From Clostridia bacterium (GTDB taxonomy: Bacteria; Bacillota; Clostridia; TANB77; CAG-508): 22,039 nucleotides of DNA. The stretch lies in the NCBI GenBank assembly GCA_900772235.1, contig CAAGQX010000129.1, positions 1-22,039 of the forward strand, read 5' to 3'. Both the position numbers and the translations under genes were made by a program. Positions 1 through 8,997 of the stretch are shown here, piece after piece. How positions within the stretch are numbered: position 1 is the first letter of the stretch; every line of letters starts with the position of its first letter. A model generated the notes under the pieces. The model saw nothing but the letters and a program-made list of their open reading frames with translations, had not been told where the DNA came from and did not search any database.

Positions 1-129
1 AAATAATATATATAACTCCGATGAGATTGGGCGGATTGTTGTAACAAAGTAAAAATTTTATATTAATTTTTAAATGCCATTAAGTTAAGCAAATTACAAT
101 TTAGTAAAAACATTTTAACAGATAGTAAT

Positions 130-164
130 GAAAAAAAATAGGTTTTTAAACCTATTTTTTTTTA
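130..164 (-). terminator. Rho-independent terminator of the mfd-methyltransferase operon
   Basis: A hairpin with arms AATAGG and CCTATT is flanked by A-runs on one side and T-runs on the other. On the minus strand it is followed by eight T residues. The stem begins inside the stop codon of the methyltransferase gene, so it ends that transcript. The symmetrical A/T flanks would let it work in both directions. Confidence 0.8.
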
Positions 165-949
165 TTACTTATTTTTTGTCTTACATATTCATATGCAATT
201 ACACCTGTTGCTACTGCTGCATTTAAGCTTTCTGTTTTTCCTAACATTGGAATTTTTACTTTTTTGTCTGCCATATCTAGAACTTCTTTTGAAACACCAT
301 TTGCTTCATTTCCAATTACAATAATTTTTTTCTTATAATCTATATCATAAATGCTATTATTTGTTCCAAGTGATGTTGCCACTATTTCAAATTTATGCTT
401 TTTCATTTGTTTTAATGTTTCTACTAAATTGTCGCTTTCTATTACTTTTACTCTTAAAATTGCACCCATACTTGAGCGAACTACTTTAGGATTATATACA
501 TCTCCACTTTTCTTAGATACTATTATTTGTTTTAAACCTATACTATCTACAGTTCTTATTATTGTCCCTAGATTTCCTGGATCTTGAATATCATCCAAAG
601 CAATAATTATGTCTTCCCCATAATCTATTTTTTCTTGTTCATTTTCTTTAGACATAATTGCAAGTAAGCCCTGCGGATTTTGCACATCTGTTATACTATG
701 AAATACTTTTTCTTCTACATATAAGCAATTGTATTTTGCTATTTCATACATAATTTTAGGATCTATTTCCTCGTTTTTCACACAATTATCACACGCTACT
801 ATTGTTTTAATATTAGCATCTTCTGCAATGGCTTCTTTTATTAATTTAATTCCTTCTATTACATATTCTTTATATTCATCTCTATATTTTTTTTCTTTTA
901 GTTTCCTAATGTGCTTTATTTGTTCATTGTCTTTACTTGTAATTACCAT
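152..949 (-). CDS. SpoU/TrmH-family RNA 2'-O-ribose methyltransferase
   Basis: The 265-residue protein has the two-part layout of SpoU (SPOUT) enzymes, which methylate a ribose 2'-OH in rRNA or tRNA using S-adenosylmethionine. An N-terminal substrate-binding domain covers about residues 1-100 (SKDNEQIKHIRKLKEKK at the start). The knotted catalytic domain shows motif 1 NLGTIIRTVDSIG (126-138), motif 2 VIGNEANGVS (211-220) and motif 3 IPMLGKTESLNAAVATG (233-249). The start is preceded by AGGAG, which overlaps the region of the mfd stop; the gap to mfd is 16 bases, so the two form an operon. The family is certain. Whether the target is the 23S rRNA site of RlmB or that of a B. subtilis YsgA-like paralogue cannot be decided, so no symbol is given. 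Confidence 0.93.
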   Translation of the reverse strand: MVITSKDNEQIKHIRKLKEKKYRDEYKEYVIEGIKLIKEAIAEDANIKTIVACDNCVKNEEIDPKIMYEIAKYNCLYVEEKVFHSITDVQNPQGLLAIMSKENEQEKIDYGEDIIIALDDIQDPGNLGTIIRTVDSIGLKQIIVSKKSGDVYNPKVVRSSMGAILRVKVIESDNLVETLKQMKKHKFEIVATSLGTNNSIYDIDYKKKIIVIGNEANGVSKEVLDMADKKVKIPMLGKTESLNAAVATGVIAYEYVRQKISNKKK

Positions 950-965
950 TTTATTTTTCTCCTTT

Positions 966-3900
966 TTAATTTAAAAATTCGGTTATTTCGTCTATTACAT
1001 TTTCTGAATTTTTTAGTGTATATGTTATGTATGGATTTATTCCTGTTGAGAATTTTATTCTGCTATTGTATTTTTCTACTAAGTCTGCTATGTCCATAGT
1101 AAAGCTTTCTGGTTTAAAGTAGAATACTATTTTGTTTTCTTTTTGCATTACTTTTATTATGCCAATTTCTTTGCACATTTCTTTTATTCTAGCAATTCCC
1201 ATTAAGTTAAACATTTCCTTAGGCATTTTTCCAAATCTGTCTAATATGTCTTCTGTAACATTTTTTATATCTTCTTCTGTTCTACATAATGCAATGTTTT
1301 GGTATACCTCTATTTTTTGTGTATTATTATCTATGTACGAGTCTGGTATATAGCTAGATATATTTAAGTCTATTGTAATATCTTCTTCATCTTCTTCTAC
1401 TTTTATTCCTTTTGATTCTTTTATTACTTCGTCTAATAATTTGCAATAAGTATCATATCCTACTTGGTCCATATGTCCGTGTTGCATCTCTCCAAGTAAA
1501 CTTCCTGCTCCTCTTATTTCTAAATCTCTCATTGCAATTTTAAATCCCGAGCCAAGTTCTGTAAATTCTTTTATTGCTTTTAGTCTTTTATCTGCTACTT
1601 CGTTTATTATTTTGTCTCTTTTGTATGTAATATATGCATATGCTTGTTTATCTGCTCTTCCAACTCTTCCACGAATTTGGTAAAGCTGTGCTAGTCCAAG
1701 CCTATCTGCATTTTCCACTATAATTGTATTTGCATTTGGTATGTCTATTCCAGATTCCAATATTGTGGTGCAAACTAGCACATTGATTTCTCCTTTAATA
1801 AAGTCTAGCATTATTTCTTCTATTTCTTTACCTGTCATTTTTCCGTGTGCATACGCTACTTTTGCTTCTGGAACTAAATTTTCAATTTCTTTTGCTTTTC
1901 TTTCTATTCCTTCAACATTGTTAAATAAATAAAATACCTGTCCATTTCTCTCTAGCTCTTTAGTTATTGCTTCTTTTATTACTTCACTATCATATTCTAG
2001 CACATAAGTTTGAACTGGTCTTCTGTTTTGTGGTGGTTCATAAAGGCACGACATATCTCTAATTCCCACAATAGACATATGTAAAGTTCTTGGAATTGGT
2101 GTTGCTGTCATTGTTAATACATCTACATTTGATTTTAAACTCTTAATTTTTTCTTTATCTTTTACACCAAAACGATGCTCTTCATCTATAATTAAAAGCC
2201 CTAATGATTTGAATTTAACATCTTTGCTTAATATTCTATGTGTTCCTATTACAATGTCCACTTCTCCTAATTCTAGCTTTTTAACTATTTCATCTTGTCT
2301 TTTTTTATTTACAAATCTATTTAAAACTTCTACCCTTATTGGATATTCCTTCATTCTTTCTTTAAAAGCTTCATATTGTTGGTTTGCAAGTATTGTTGTT
2401 GGAACTAAATATGCTACTTGTTTTTGGTCCATACAAGCCTTAAATGCAGCTCTAATTGCAACTTCTGTTTTTCCATAGCCAACATCTCCGCAAAGAAGTC
2501 TATCCATTGGTTTTTCAGATTCCATATCTTTTTTTACTTCCGCAATGCTTCTTAATTGATCCTCTGTTTCTGTATATTCAAAAGCATCTTCAAATTCTTG
2601 TTGCCACGCTGTGTCTTTAGAAAACATATAACCTTTTGCCTGTTCCCTTTTTGCATATAGTTCTATTAATTCTTTTGCAACTTCTCTTAAATTTTGTTTT
2701 ACCTTTGCCTTAGTTTGAGACCACTCTTTGCTTCCGAAGTTTATTTACTTTTGGTTTACTATTTCCTGTTCCAATATACTTTCTAATGTTATCTAAGCTG
2801 TTTGTTGGAATATATAAAACATCATCACCTTTGTACTTTAATTTTATATAATCCTTGGTTACATTTCCTGTTTTTATTGTGCTAACTCCAACAAATTCAC
2901 CAATTCCATTTGTTTTATGCACAATGTAATCACCAGGTTTTAATTCCGAGAAAATTACTGTTTCTCCTTGTTTAAATTCTGAAGCAACTCTTCTTCTTTT
3001 TTGAGGAGTAGAAAAAATTTCATATGCTGAAATTACAAGTAAATTAAAATCATAGCATTCAAAACCAGAAGATAGAAATCCTTGTGTTATTATTATTTTG
3101 TTTTCTATGCTCACATTGTTTAAATATTTTTCTGAAATTGGTACATTTTCCTTTAGCAGATTTTCCATTTTGCTAACATTTTCTTTATTTGCACAAAGAA
3201 TAACTACTGTTTTGTTTCCTGCTGCTTCTTGTACTTCCTCAAACAGTAAATCCATTGAACTACGAAAAAAGTTTACCTCCCTATAGCTAAAGCTATATCC
3301 GTTTCTTTTTGCATGCATACTTTGTTTATCTACAAAACCTATATCTTGCTTTTCCAAATATATAGTTTGTTTTGTTTTTATTCTATCTAATATTTCCAAA
3401 TAATTTTCTAGGCTTTTTAAAGAATCTGGCACTCTTTTCTTTTTCTCTACCATAGATTTTATTAAATTGTTTGTATCTTTTAAAACGTTTTCACTTCTTG
3501 CTTTTATTTTGCCTATTTCATCTAAAAATATAATATAATCTTTACTTAAATAATCTAAAAAAATCTCTTGTTTTTCATAAAAACTATCAAAATATTTATC
3601 TATTTTGCTTAAATAATTGCCTTCTTCTATTTGTGTTATATCATTACTTAAACTTTCTGTTTCTTCCTCTTTTTCTTTTATGTTTTCTATGGCTTCATCT
3701 AATTTTTTATCTAATACAAATTCATATGCGGGATAAATTGTTATTTCTTCTGTTTTTTCATTTGATCTTTGAGACATTGTATCATAATATCTTATTGAAT
3801 CTATTTCATCTCCCCAAAGTTCAATTCTAGCTCCTTGTCTTTCCGATATTGAAATATCAACAATTCCACCTCTTATGCTAAATTGAGATTTACTGTCTGC

Positions 3901-4395
3901 CATTTCTGTTCTTTCATATCCTAAAGAAACAAGTTTTTCTTTTATTTCTTCTAAATTTACAGTTTGCCCAATTTTAAAATTTAACACATTTTTATACAGT
4001 GCATCTTTACTAATTATTTTCTGCATTACCGCTTCTATTGTTGTAATAATAACTTTCGCATTCTTTTTATAAATGTTGTTTAAAGTATTTATTCTACTAT
4101 ATAAATTATCTTTGCTTTGTGCTAAGTAATCATATGTTACTATTTCTCTTTTAGGAAAATAATTAATGTCTTGTGTAAAGTATTCTAAATCTTTTATTAT
4201 CTTTTTCGCTTGAAGTTCATTATATGTAATTATACATATTGGTTTTTCGCTATAAAACATTGTAGAATACGCAAAATGGACCTTACCTGAATCGGTAAGA
4301 CCTGATAACATTATTGGATTAACATTTGCCTTTACATCTTCTATGTATGAATTAAACTTTTTATAGTTTGGTAAAATTTTTATAATATCATTCAT
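966..4395 (-). CDS. mfd: Transcription-repair coupling factor Mfd, read in two frames (+1 shift needed at 2736)
   Basis: Mfd binds RNA polymerase stalled at DNA damage, pushes it off and recruits UvrA. The gene is complete (1142 residues, normal for the family) except for one extra base. Frame 0 runs from 4395 through the UvrB-like N-terminal domains and the RNA-polymerase-interacting domain (about residues 475-545), reads K-L (CTT) and then CGG at 2734-2736, and stops 8 codons later at 2710. Skipping the C at 2736 gives K-L-G-S-K-E-W and an open frame to 966, with Walker A GDVGYGKT (about 636-643) and Walker B DEEH (about 737-740). An internal ATG at 2627 is an ordinary methionine (AKGYMFS), not a start. 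The unshifted product would be a 561-residue polymerase-binding fragment without the motor. The start has AGGGA about 13 bases upstream. The family call is certain; whether the shift is biological is open. Confidence 0.95.
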
Positions 4396-4435
4396 AACAC
4401 ACTTTTCCCTTTTTATATTTTATTTTAACTTTACT

Positions 4436-4441
4436 ATTATA
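4436..4441 (-). promoter_or_regulatory. -10 element of the mfd promoter
   Basis: A perfect TATAAT on the minus strand lies about 40 bases before the mfd start. No good -35 is seen 17-18 bases upstream (TTTTAA), so this is a weak or unusual promoter, or the operon is also read from upstream. Confidence 0.45.
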
Positions 4442-4485
4442 CTATAATTTTTGTTTTTTTAAAAGACCTATTATATATAATTATT

Positions 4486-4511
4486 AAGGAGATGGCATAT
4501 GCCATCTCCTT
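4486..4511 (-). terminator. 26-bp perfect palindrome after the Spo0A_C gene
   Basis: A 26-bp perfect palindrome (half-site AAGGAGATGGCAT) lies 10 bases past the stop of the stand-alone Spo0A_C gene and before the mfd promoter. It can form a 13-bp hairpin. The following minus-strand bases are TTAATAATTATATAT, a broken T-run, so as a terminator it is non-canonical. A protein-binding operator is the alternative. Confidence 0.55.
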
Positions 4512-4521
4512 TGGAGGTTTT

Positions 4522-4953
4522 TCACGCTTGGTTAAGGTATGTCCGCATCAAGGTCAAGAAGTTTTTGTTACTGATGCTTCCATTATGCTGGTAAAAGCAT
4601 GTCGCCGAGCCAAAAAATTTTTCAAGCTTTCTGATGTCTCCTCTCGTATAAGTTTCTTCCAATGCATCGTGCAAGTTTTTACTTACAGTACATACTTTCA
4701 CATTGAAATGAGCAGCAACATCTGTGTAGATTTCGCTCATACTCTTTTCTTCTCTTCCAAAGTTGCTGAGCACATAGCTCCAGTATTCGAAGCCCTTCAT
4801 ATAAGCCGGCATTCCCAGTTGAGTCAGGGCCTCTTTTACTCTTCTTTCAGAGAAAGGATCGCCGTCTGTGGAAGTTTCAAGTATCCGCAAAATTTCTTCT
4901 GCAGAAAAGCCTTTTGCTTTCAACTCTTCAATTATCGCTTTAAGATTTTTCAT
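4522..4953 (-). CDS. Stand-alone Spo0A C-terminal (effector) domain protein, no receiver
   Basis: The 143-residue protein matches the DNA-binding C-terminal domain of the sporulation regulator Spo0A across residues 43-143. L-G-M-P-A-Y-M-K-G-F-E-Y parallels Spo0A G-V-P-A-H-I-K-G-Y-Q-Y, and YTDVAAHFNVKVCTVSKNL parallels its helix-turn-helix. TYTRG and a late FFG follow, then NKNFLTLM. The first 40 residues are a short helical segment (KAIIEELKAKGFSAEEILRI), not a phosphoacceptor domain. The start is set at 4953, because TTGGAGG lies 7 bases before that ATG; an upstream ATG at 4989 has no ribosome site. It is likely a transcription factor binding 0A-box-like DNA without needing phosphorylation (inference). 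GC content and codons (CGG at R23 and R137) differ from neighbouring core genes, suggesting transfer. It has its own promoter and a hairpin at its end. Confidence 0.82.
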   Translation of the reverse strand: MKNLKAIIEELKAKGFSAEEILRILETSTDGDPFSERRVKEALTQLGMPAYMKGFEYWSYVLSNFGREEKSMSEIYTDVAAHFNVKVCTVSKNLHDALEETYTRGDIRKLEKFFGSATCFYQHNGSISNKNFLTLMRTYLNQA

Positions 4954-4974
4954 GTTATGACCTCCAATATTTTT

Positions 4975-4991
4975 AGTTGCTTTTGGCAACT
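4975..4991 (-). promoter_or_regulatory. Inverted repeat in the leader of the Spo0A_C gene
   Basis: Arms AGTTGC and GCAACT with a 5-base gap lie between the -10 and the ribosome site of the Spo0A_C gene. This is the position of an operator or a small RNA hairpin. No binding protein can be named. Confidence 0.35.
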
Positions 4992-4999
4992 TTATAATT

Positions 5000-5029
5000 A
5001 TTATATCATATCCACTTTACATAAAGCAA
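5000..5029 (-). promoter_or_regulatory. Promoter of the Spo0A_C gene
   Basis: On the minus strand TTGCTT (5024-5029) and TATAAT (5000-5005) are separated by 18 bases. It lies just past the rpoD terminator, so the gene is transcribed independently of dnaG-rpoD. Confidence 0.7.
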
Positions 5030-5045
5030 ATTTTTCTAAATCCGG

Positions 5046-5094
5046 AAAAAAATAACTGTGCAATTCAAAATTCTATTTTTTGAATTGCACAGTT
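5046..5094 (-). terminator. Strong terminator of the dnaG-rpoD operon
   Basis: A 17-bp perfect stem (arms 5054-5070 and 5078-5094, loop 7) is followed on the minus strand by ATTTTTTT. This is a textbook intrinsic terminator. It sits about 165 bases past the rpoD stop; no gene is seen in between. Confidence 0.85.
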
Positions 5095-5113
5095 AAACTT
5101 TAACATTCATTAT

Positions 5114-5130
5114 GGGCAATTAAAACCGCC
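5114..5130. repeat. Decayed copy of the GGGCGATTAAAATCGCCC palindrome
   Basis: GGGCAATTAAAACCGCC differs from the palindrome found intact at 22022-22039 by two substitutions that break its symmetry. It lies in the gap between rpoD and its terminator. The rest of 5095-5258 shows no gene. Confidence 0.4.
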
Positions 5131-5258
5131 TATTCATTTTTAACACTATTGTTATTTTTACCTTGTCACTAATTCATAGTAAAATGTCAATAGTTTTTTA
5201 ATTTCTCCTTGAAATTTTTGAAAATTTTTTCTGCAGTTGAAACGCGTCCCCAATTGCG

Positions 5259-6395
5259 TTAGTTCATATAATCTCTTAATTTTTTGCTTCTACTTGGGTG
5301 TCTTAGTTTTCTCAATGCTTTTGCCTCTATTTGTCTTATTCTTTCCCTTGTTACCATAAACTCTTTTCCCACTTCTTCTAGTGTTCTTGGTCTTCCATCT
5401 TCTAACCCAAATCTTAATTTTAATACTTTTGCTTCTCTTGGTGTTAATGTGTCCATTACTTCATTTAGTTGTTCTCTAAGCAATGTATATGCTGCTGAGT
5501 CTTGTGGAGCTGGGCTATCTTCATCTTGTATAAAATCTCCTAAGTGGCTGTCGTCCTCTTCTCCAATAGGTGTTTCTAGTGATACAGGATCTTGTGCTAT
5601 TTTTTGTATTTCCATTACTCTTTCAACAGGGATTTCCATTTCTTCAGCTATTTCTTCTGGAGTTGGTTCTCTACCTAATTGTTGTAATAAGTGTCTAGAT
5701 GTACGAATTAGTTTATTAATTGTTTCTACCATATGAACAGGTATTCTTATTGTTCTTGCTTGGTCTGCAATTGCTCTTGTAATAGCTTGTCTTATCCACC
5801 AAGTAGCATAAGTACTAAATTTATATCCTTTAGTGTAATCAAACTTTTCTACTGCTTTTATAAGCCCCATGTTTCCTTCTTGAATTAAGTCCAAAAATAG
5901 CATTCCTCTTCCTACATATTTTTTAGCAATACTTACAACTAATCTTAAGTTAGACTCAGAAAGTTTTTGTTTCGCTTCTTCGTCTCCTTCCATAGCCTTC
6001 TTTGCTAGCTCATATTCTTCGTCGAAACTTAATAGAGGGATTTTGCCTATTTCTCTTAAATACATTCTAACCGGATCATCAACACTAATTCCTTCAAAAT
6101 TCATTGTGTTGATATCTTCTAATGGAATATTTTCTACTTCTTGTAAATCTTCTAAATCTGGTTCTTCAATATCGTCATCTTTTAGAACATCTACACCCAT
6201 AGCTTCCATTTTGTCGAATACTTTATCTATTTGTTCTGCATCTGCTTCTCCTAATTCACTGGCAAGCTCTCCATAGGTAATTTTTCCTTTTTCTTTTGCT
6301 TTTTTTAGTATTTCGTCTACTTTGTTATTTGCATCTACTTTGTTCTCTGCTTGTTCTAAATCGTCTTTAATACTTTTTGTTTCCTCTTTATCCAT
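5259..6395 (-). CDS. rpoD: Primary sigma factor (RpoD/SigA) of RNA polymerase
   Basis: The 378-residue protein is the vegetative sigma factor that directs RNA polymerase to TTGACA/TATAAT promoters. An acidic N-terminal part with a region 1.1-like segment covers about residues 25-100. Region 1.2 is DPVRMYLREIG. Region 2 follows (NLRLVVSIAKKYVGRGMLFL, GLIKAVEKFDYTKGYKFSTY, ATWWIRQAI, reading the -10), then region 3 (IRIPVHMVETINKL) and region 4 (TPREAKVLKLRFGL, then the helix-turn-helix VTRERIRQIEAKALRKLR reading the -35). Length is normal for Firmicutes SigA. The start is preceded by AGGGGG six bases upstream, made from the end of dnaG; the gap is 10 bases, so dnaG-rpoD is an operon, a conserved order in Firmicutes. 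No anomalies seen. Confidence 0.98.
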   Translation of the reverse strand: MDKEETKSIKDDLEQAENKVDANNKVDEILKKAKEKGKITYGELASELGEADAEQIDKVFDKMEAMGVDVLKDDDIEEPDLEDLQEVENIPLEDINTMNFEGISVDDPVRMYLREIGKIPLLSFDEEYELAKKAMEGDEEAKQKLSESNLRLVVSIAKKYVGRGMLFLDLIQEGNMGLIKAVEKFDYTKGYKFSTYATWWIRQAITRAIADQARTIRIPVHMVETINKLIRTSRHLLQQLGREPTPEEIAEEMEIPVERVMEIQKIAQDPVSLETPIGEEDDSHLGDFIQDEDSPAPQDSAAYTLLREQLNEVMDTLTPREAKVLKLRFGLEDGRPRTLEEVGKEFMVTRERIRQIEAKALRKLRHPSRSKKLRDYMN

Positions 6396-6405
6396 TTTTA
6401 ACCCC

Positions 6406-8181
6406 CTACTTAATTTTAGCTAACTTTATTATTACTGCATTCAATTCTTCTTCTAAATTTCTTATATCTTCTTCAGCTTTTGCACTATTTAGTTTTTGTA
6501 TGATTTCAGCTTTTAACACTGTTAGTTTCTCTTTTTCATAAACATTAATTACATTTTCTAATGTTTTTTCATCAACCTGTGCTTCATTTTCGTCCGCCAT
6601 TATTTCTGTTAGTTTATTTATAACCTCTTGGTCTTCATTAAATAACTCTATTATATTATTTACAGTATTTTCTGTTTTTTCATATTCTTTATACACAGTT
6701 TCAACAATTTTTTTGTTTACATCCAGTTTCATATCTTCCGGTGATATTCTTTGCTTTATTTGTTCATATACTTTTTTATCACCATTTATTAATAAAGCAA
6801 TAATAGCATTTTCTCTTTTTTGTAATACTAATGGAACACTTGTATTTAGTGGTTTTGCAATATAAGGTTTATTTTTTTCTAATATTTTACTACCCACCTT
6901 ATTTCCACTTTGTTTATTGATTTCTGCATATAATGCTTCTTTTGAAATATTGTGTTCTTTTGATATTTTATCTATATAAATTTCCTGTTCTATTTTGCTG
7001 TCTATTCCTTGTAATAGCTTTGCAATTTCCTTTAAAAACTTAATTTTATCATTTACATTTTCTAAATTAAATTTCTTTTTTAGCATTTTTGCTTTAAATT
7101 CCACTAATGAAATTGCATTTTCTACTAGCAAACCAAATCTTCCACTTCCATATTTTATAACATATTCATCTGGGTCTTTTGCGTCTTCCATTTGAAGTAT
7201 TCTAACATCACAGCCAATATTTTTTAAAATTTCAAGTCCTCTAAGTGTTGCTGCTTGTCCTGCTCCATCTGAATCGTAAGAAATAACTACTTTTTCAAAG
7301 TATTTTCTAAGTAATCTTCCTTGTGCTTCTGTAAGCGCTGTTCCCAAAGATGCTACTGCATTTGGAATACCTCTTTGGTGCAGCGATACACAGTCCATAT
7401 AACCTTCAACCATTATAACATTATCTGTTTTAGCATTTTTGGCTACATTTAGCCCATACAAGTTTCTTCCTTTATTATAAACAACTGTATCTGGTGAATT
7501 TATATATTTAGGTAAAGAATTATCTAAAACTCTTCCTCCAAAAGCAATCACCCTATTTTTTATGTCCATTATTGGAAACATTAATCTGTTTCTAAAAGTA
7601 TCTACATAGCCATTGTTATATTTTTTTACTAGTGTTGATGCTAAAATTTCTTCTTCTTCAAAACCTTTTTCTTTTAAGAATTTATATAAATTATTTCCAT
7701 TTGGTGCATAGCCTATTTTAAAATTTTTCAAAGTTCTATTATCTAGCTTTCTTTTTTTTACATATTCTTGAGCTGGTTTTGCTATTGGCATATACAAAGT
7801 TTCGTGGTAAAAATTTGCAACCTCTTCATTTATTTTATATACTTTTTCTTTTAATTGCTGTTTTTTAGAATCTACCTCTATATTAGAAGTTGGTAGTGCC
7901 ACTCCCGCTTTATCTGCTAACATTTCTAAGCTCTCTTTAAAATTTAAGTTTTCAATTTTGCTAACAAAATGTACTACATTTCCTCCAACTCCACATCCGA
8001 AGCAATGAAAAATTTGTTTATCCGGTGAAACAGAAAAAGAAGGCGTTTTTTCTTTGTGGAAAGGACATAGTCCCAAAAAATTCCTACCGCTTCTTTTTAA
8101 TGTTACATATTGTGATATTACATCTACTATATCATTTCTGCTAATAATTTCTTCAATTATATCATCACTATATCTCACCAT
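6406..8181 (-). CDS. dnaG: DNA primase DnaG
   Basis: DnaG makes the RNA primers used at the replication fork with the DnaB-type helicase. The start is placed at ATG 8181, giving 591 residues; a GTG three codons upstream overlaps the ribosome site AAAGGTG and is unlikely. The N-terminal CHC2 zinc finger is complete (C39, H42, C60, C63: CPFHKEKTPSF and HCFGCGVGG). The TOPRIM core has MVEGYMDCVSLHQRG with SYDSDGAGQAA downstream. The C-terminal third is helical and diverged, as usual for the helicase-binding domain. It is the first gene of the dnaG-rpoD operon. A TATAAT lies 24 bases upstream of the start, with a 0A-box-like site just before it. Confidence 0.97.
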   Translation of the reverse strand: MVRYSDDIIEEIISRNDIVDVISQYVTLKRSGRNFLGLCPFHKEKTPSFSVSPDKQIFHCFGCGVGGNVVHFVSKIENLNFKESLEMLADKAGVALPTSNIEVDSKKQQLKEKVYKINEEVANFYHETLYMPIAKPAQEYVKKRKLDNRTLKNFKIGYAPNGNNLYKFLKEKGFEEEEILASTLVKKYNNGYVDTFRNRLMFPIMDIKNRVIAFGGRVLDNSLPKYINSPDTVVYNKGRNLYGLNVAKNAKTDNVIMVEGYMDCVSLHQRGIPNAVASLGTALTEAQGRLLRKYFEKVVISYDSDGAGQAATLRGLEILKNIGCDVRILQMEDAKDPDEYVIKYGSGRFGLLVENAISLVEFKAKMLKKKFNLENVNDKIKFLKEIAKLLQGIDSKIEQEIYIDKISKEHNISKEALYAEINKQSGNKVGSKILEKNKPYIAKPLNTSVPLVLQKRENAIIALLINGDKKVYEQIKQRISPEDMKLDVNKKIVETVYKEYEKTENTVNNIIELFNEDQEVINKLTEIMADENEAQVDEKTLENVINVYEKEKLTVLKAEIIQKLNSAKAEEDIRNLEEELNAVIIKLAKIK

Positions 8182-8204
8182 TTTTAGCACCTTTCTTTTA
8201 CATA

Positions 8205-8220
8205 ATTATATTATTCGACA
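8205..8220 (-). promoter_or_regulatory. dnaG-rpoD -10 element with an overlapping 0A-box-like site
   Basis: On the minus strand TGTCGAA (8214-8220) lies three bases upstream of TATAAT (8205-8210). The 7-mer fits the published core of the Spo0A box, and the 13 bases around it match the extended consensus TTTTGTCGAATAT at 11 positions. No clear -35 is visible. That is what an activator-dependent promoter can look like, but this is inference. Confidence 0.45.
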
Positions 8221-8254
8221 ATAAAAATTTTTTTCCTTTATTTTTATGTTAATT

Positions 8255-8286
8255 AATAAAAAAGAAACCCTATAATTTAGGATTTC
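8255..8286 (-). terminator. Terminator of carD
   Basis: A 9-bp stem (8264-8272 with 8278-8286, one wobble) is followed on the minus strand by TTTTTTATT. It separates carD from dnaG. Confidence 0.8.
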
Positions 8287-8303
8287 CATTTTATTTAATT
8301 ATT

Positions 8304-8894
8304 TTAGCCAATATCTTCATTTACTCCTGTGTTTCCTCCCACAGAATCAAAAGAAATAAATTTTTTCACTGTTTTTGCACTTGTTTCTATTTTATCTTCT
8401 TTGTTATATTCTAAGAAAGAGTTGTCTATTTTGCTATTTACCATTTCTTCTATTTCTTCTTTTTTAGAATTTTCTGCAAGAGTAAGTTCACTAACTAAAA
8501 TTTGTTTTGCATTAAGAAGCATTTTCTTTTCTCCTGTTGAAAGTCCTTTTTCTTTTTGTTTAAAACTTAAATTTCTAACAACATCTGCAACTTCATATAT
8601 GTCTCCACTTTTTATTTTGTCCATATTATCTCTATATCTTTTATTCCAACTTGCTGACATTTCAGTTGAATTTGTTTCTAATACTTTAAATACATTATTT
8701 GCTGTACTACTATCTATTATATCTCTAACTCCAACATCTGCTGCTTTAGCTGTTGGAACCATTACTTTAACTTCTCCTGGCATTTTTATAATGTAATAAT
8801 TTTGTTTTTCTCCAAGTATATCTTTTTCCTCTATTCCTTCGATTATTCCTGCACCGTGCATTGGGTATACAACTTTGTCTCCAATATTAAACAT
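8304..8894 (-). CDS. carD: CarD/CdnL-family RNA polymerase-binding regulator
   Basis: CarD-family proteins bind the RNA polymerase beta subunit and steady the open promoter complex, often at rRNA promoters. The N-terminal RNA-polymerase-interacting Tudor-like domain is clear: FNIGDKVVYPMHGAGIIEGI and a strand pair ending KVMVPTAKAADVGVRDI (about residues 2-60). A helical DNA-binding domain follows (SWNKRYRDNMDKIKSGDIYE, LSTGEKKMLLNAKQILVSEL). An acidic tail of about 45 residues lacks recognisable motifs. ATG 8894 is chosen (196 residues) because AAAGGAG lies about 10 bases upstream; a GTG at 8906 overlaps that site. It shares the RNAP-binding fold with Mfd, also encoded here. Transcribed alone from a near-consensus promoter. 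Confidence 0.93.
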   Translation of the reverse strand: MFNIGDKVVYPMHGAGIIEGIEEKDILGEKQNYYIIKMPGEVKVMVPTAKAADVGVRDIIDSSTANNVFKVLETNSTEMSASWNKRYRDNMDKIKSGDIYEVADVVRNLSFKQKEKGLSTGEKKMLLNAKQILVSELTLAENSKKEEIEEMVNSKIDNSFLEYNKEDKIETSAKTVKKFISFDSVGGNTGVNEDIG

Positions 8895-8934
8895 ATAATT
8901 CGTCACTCCTTTGTGGTCTTCTTAAACCTTTTTT

Positions 8935-8963
8935 ATTATACCATATTTTACCTGCAAAGTCAA
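8935..8963 (-). promoter_or_regulatory. Promoter of carD
   Basis: On the minus strand TTGACT (8958-8963) and TATAAT (8935-8940) are 17 bases apart, near-perfect for the primary sigma factor. The -10 is preceded by TGG, close to an extended -10. Confidence 0.85.
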
Positions 8964-8997
8964 AGGAATTTTTAAGTTATTTTACATAACTTTAGAA

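Noticed and set aside
1..129. Partial gene or RNA at the left edge
   Set aside because: The stretch is AT-rich with stops in all frames and no clear hairpin or promoter; I see nothing I can support.
966..2627. Separate gene for the C-terminal Mfd motor starting at ATG 2627
   Set aside because: No ribosome site lies there, and the conserved protein sequence continues without a gap into the upstream frame after one base is skipped.
4954..4989. Upstream ATG for the Spo0A_C gene
   Set aside because: It has no ribosome site, while TTGGAGG lies 7 bases before the ATG at 4953.
4492..5055. A 187-codon open frame on the plus strand over the Spo0A_C gene
   Set aside because: It lies antisense to a gene with clear family similarity, a promoter and a ribosome site, and its own protein resembles nothing.
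5148..5195. TTGACA-containing possible promoter after rpoD on the minus strand
   Set aside because: No matching -10 at a usable distance and no gene before the strong terminator at 5046-5094.
6206..6222. 0A-box-like TTTTGTCGAATACT
   Set aside because: It lies inside the rpoD coding region, where it encodes conserved-looking residues, and is likely chance.
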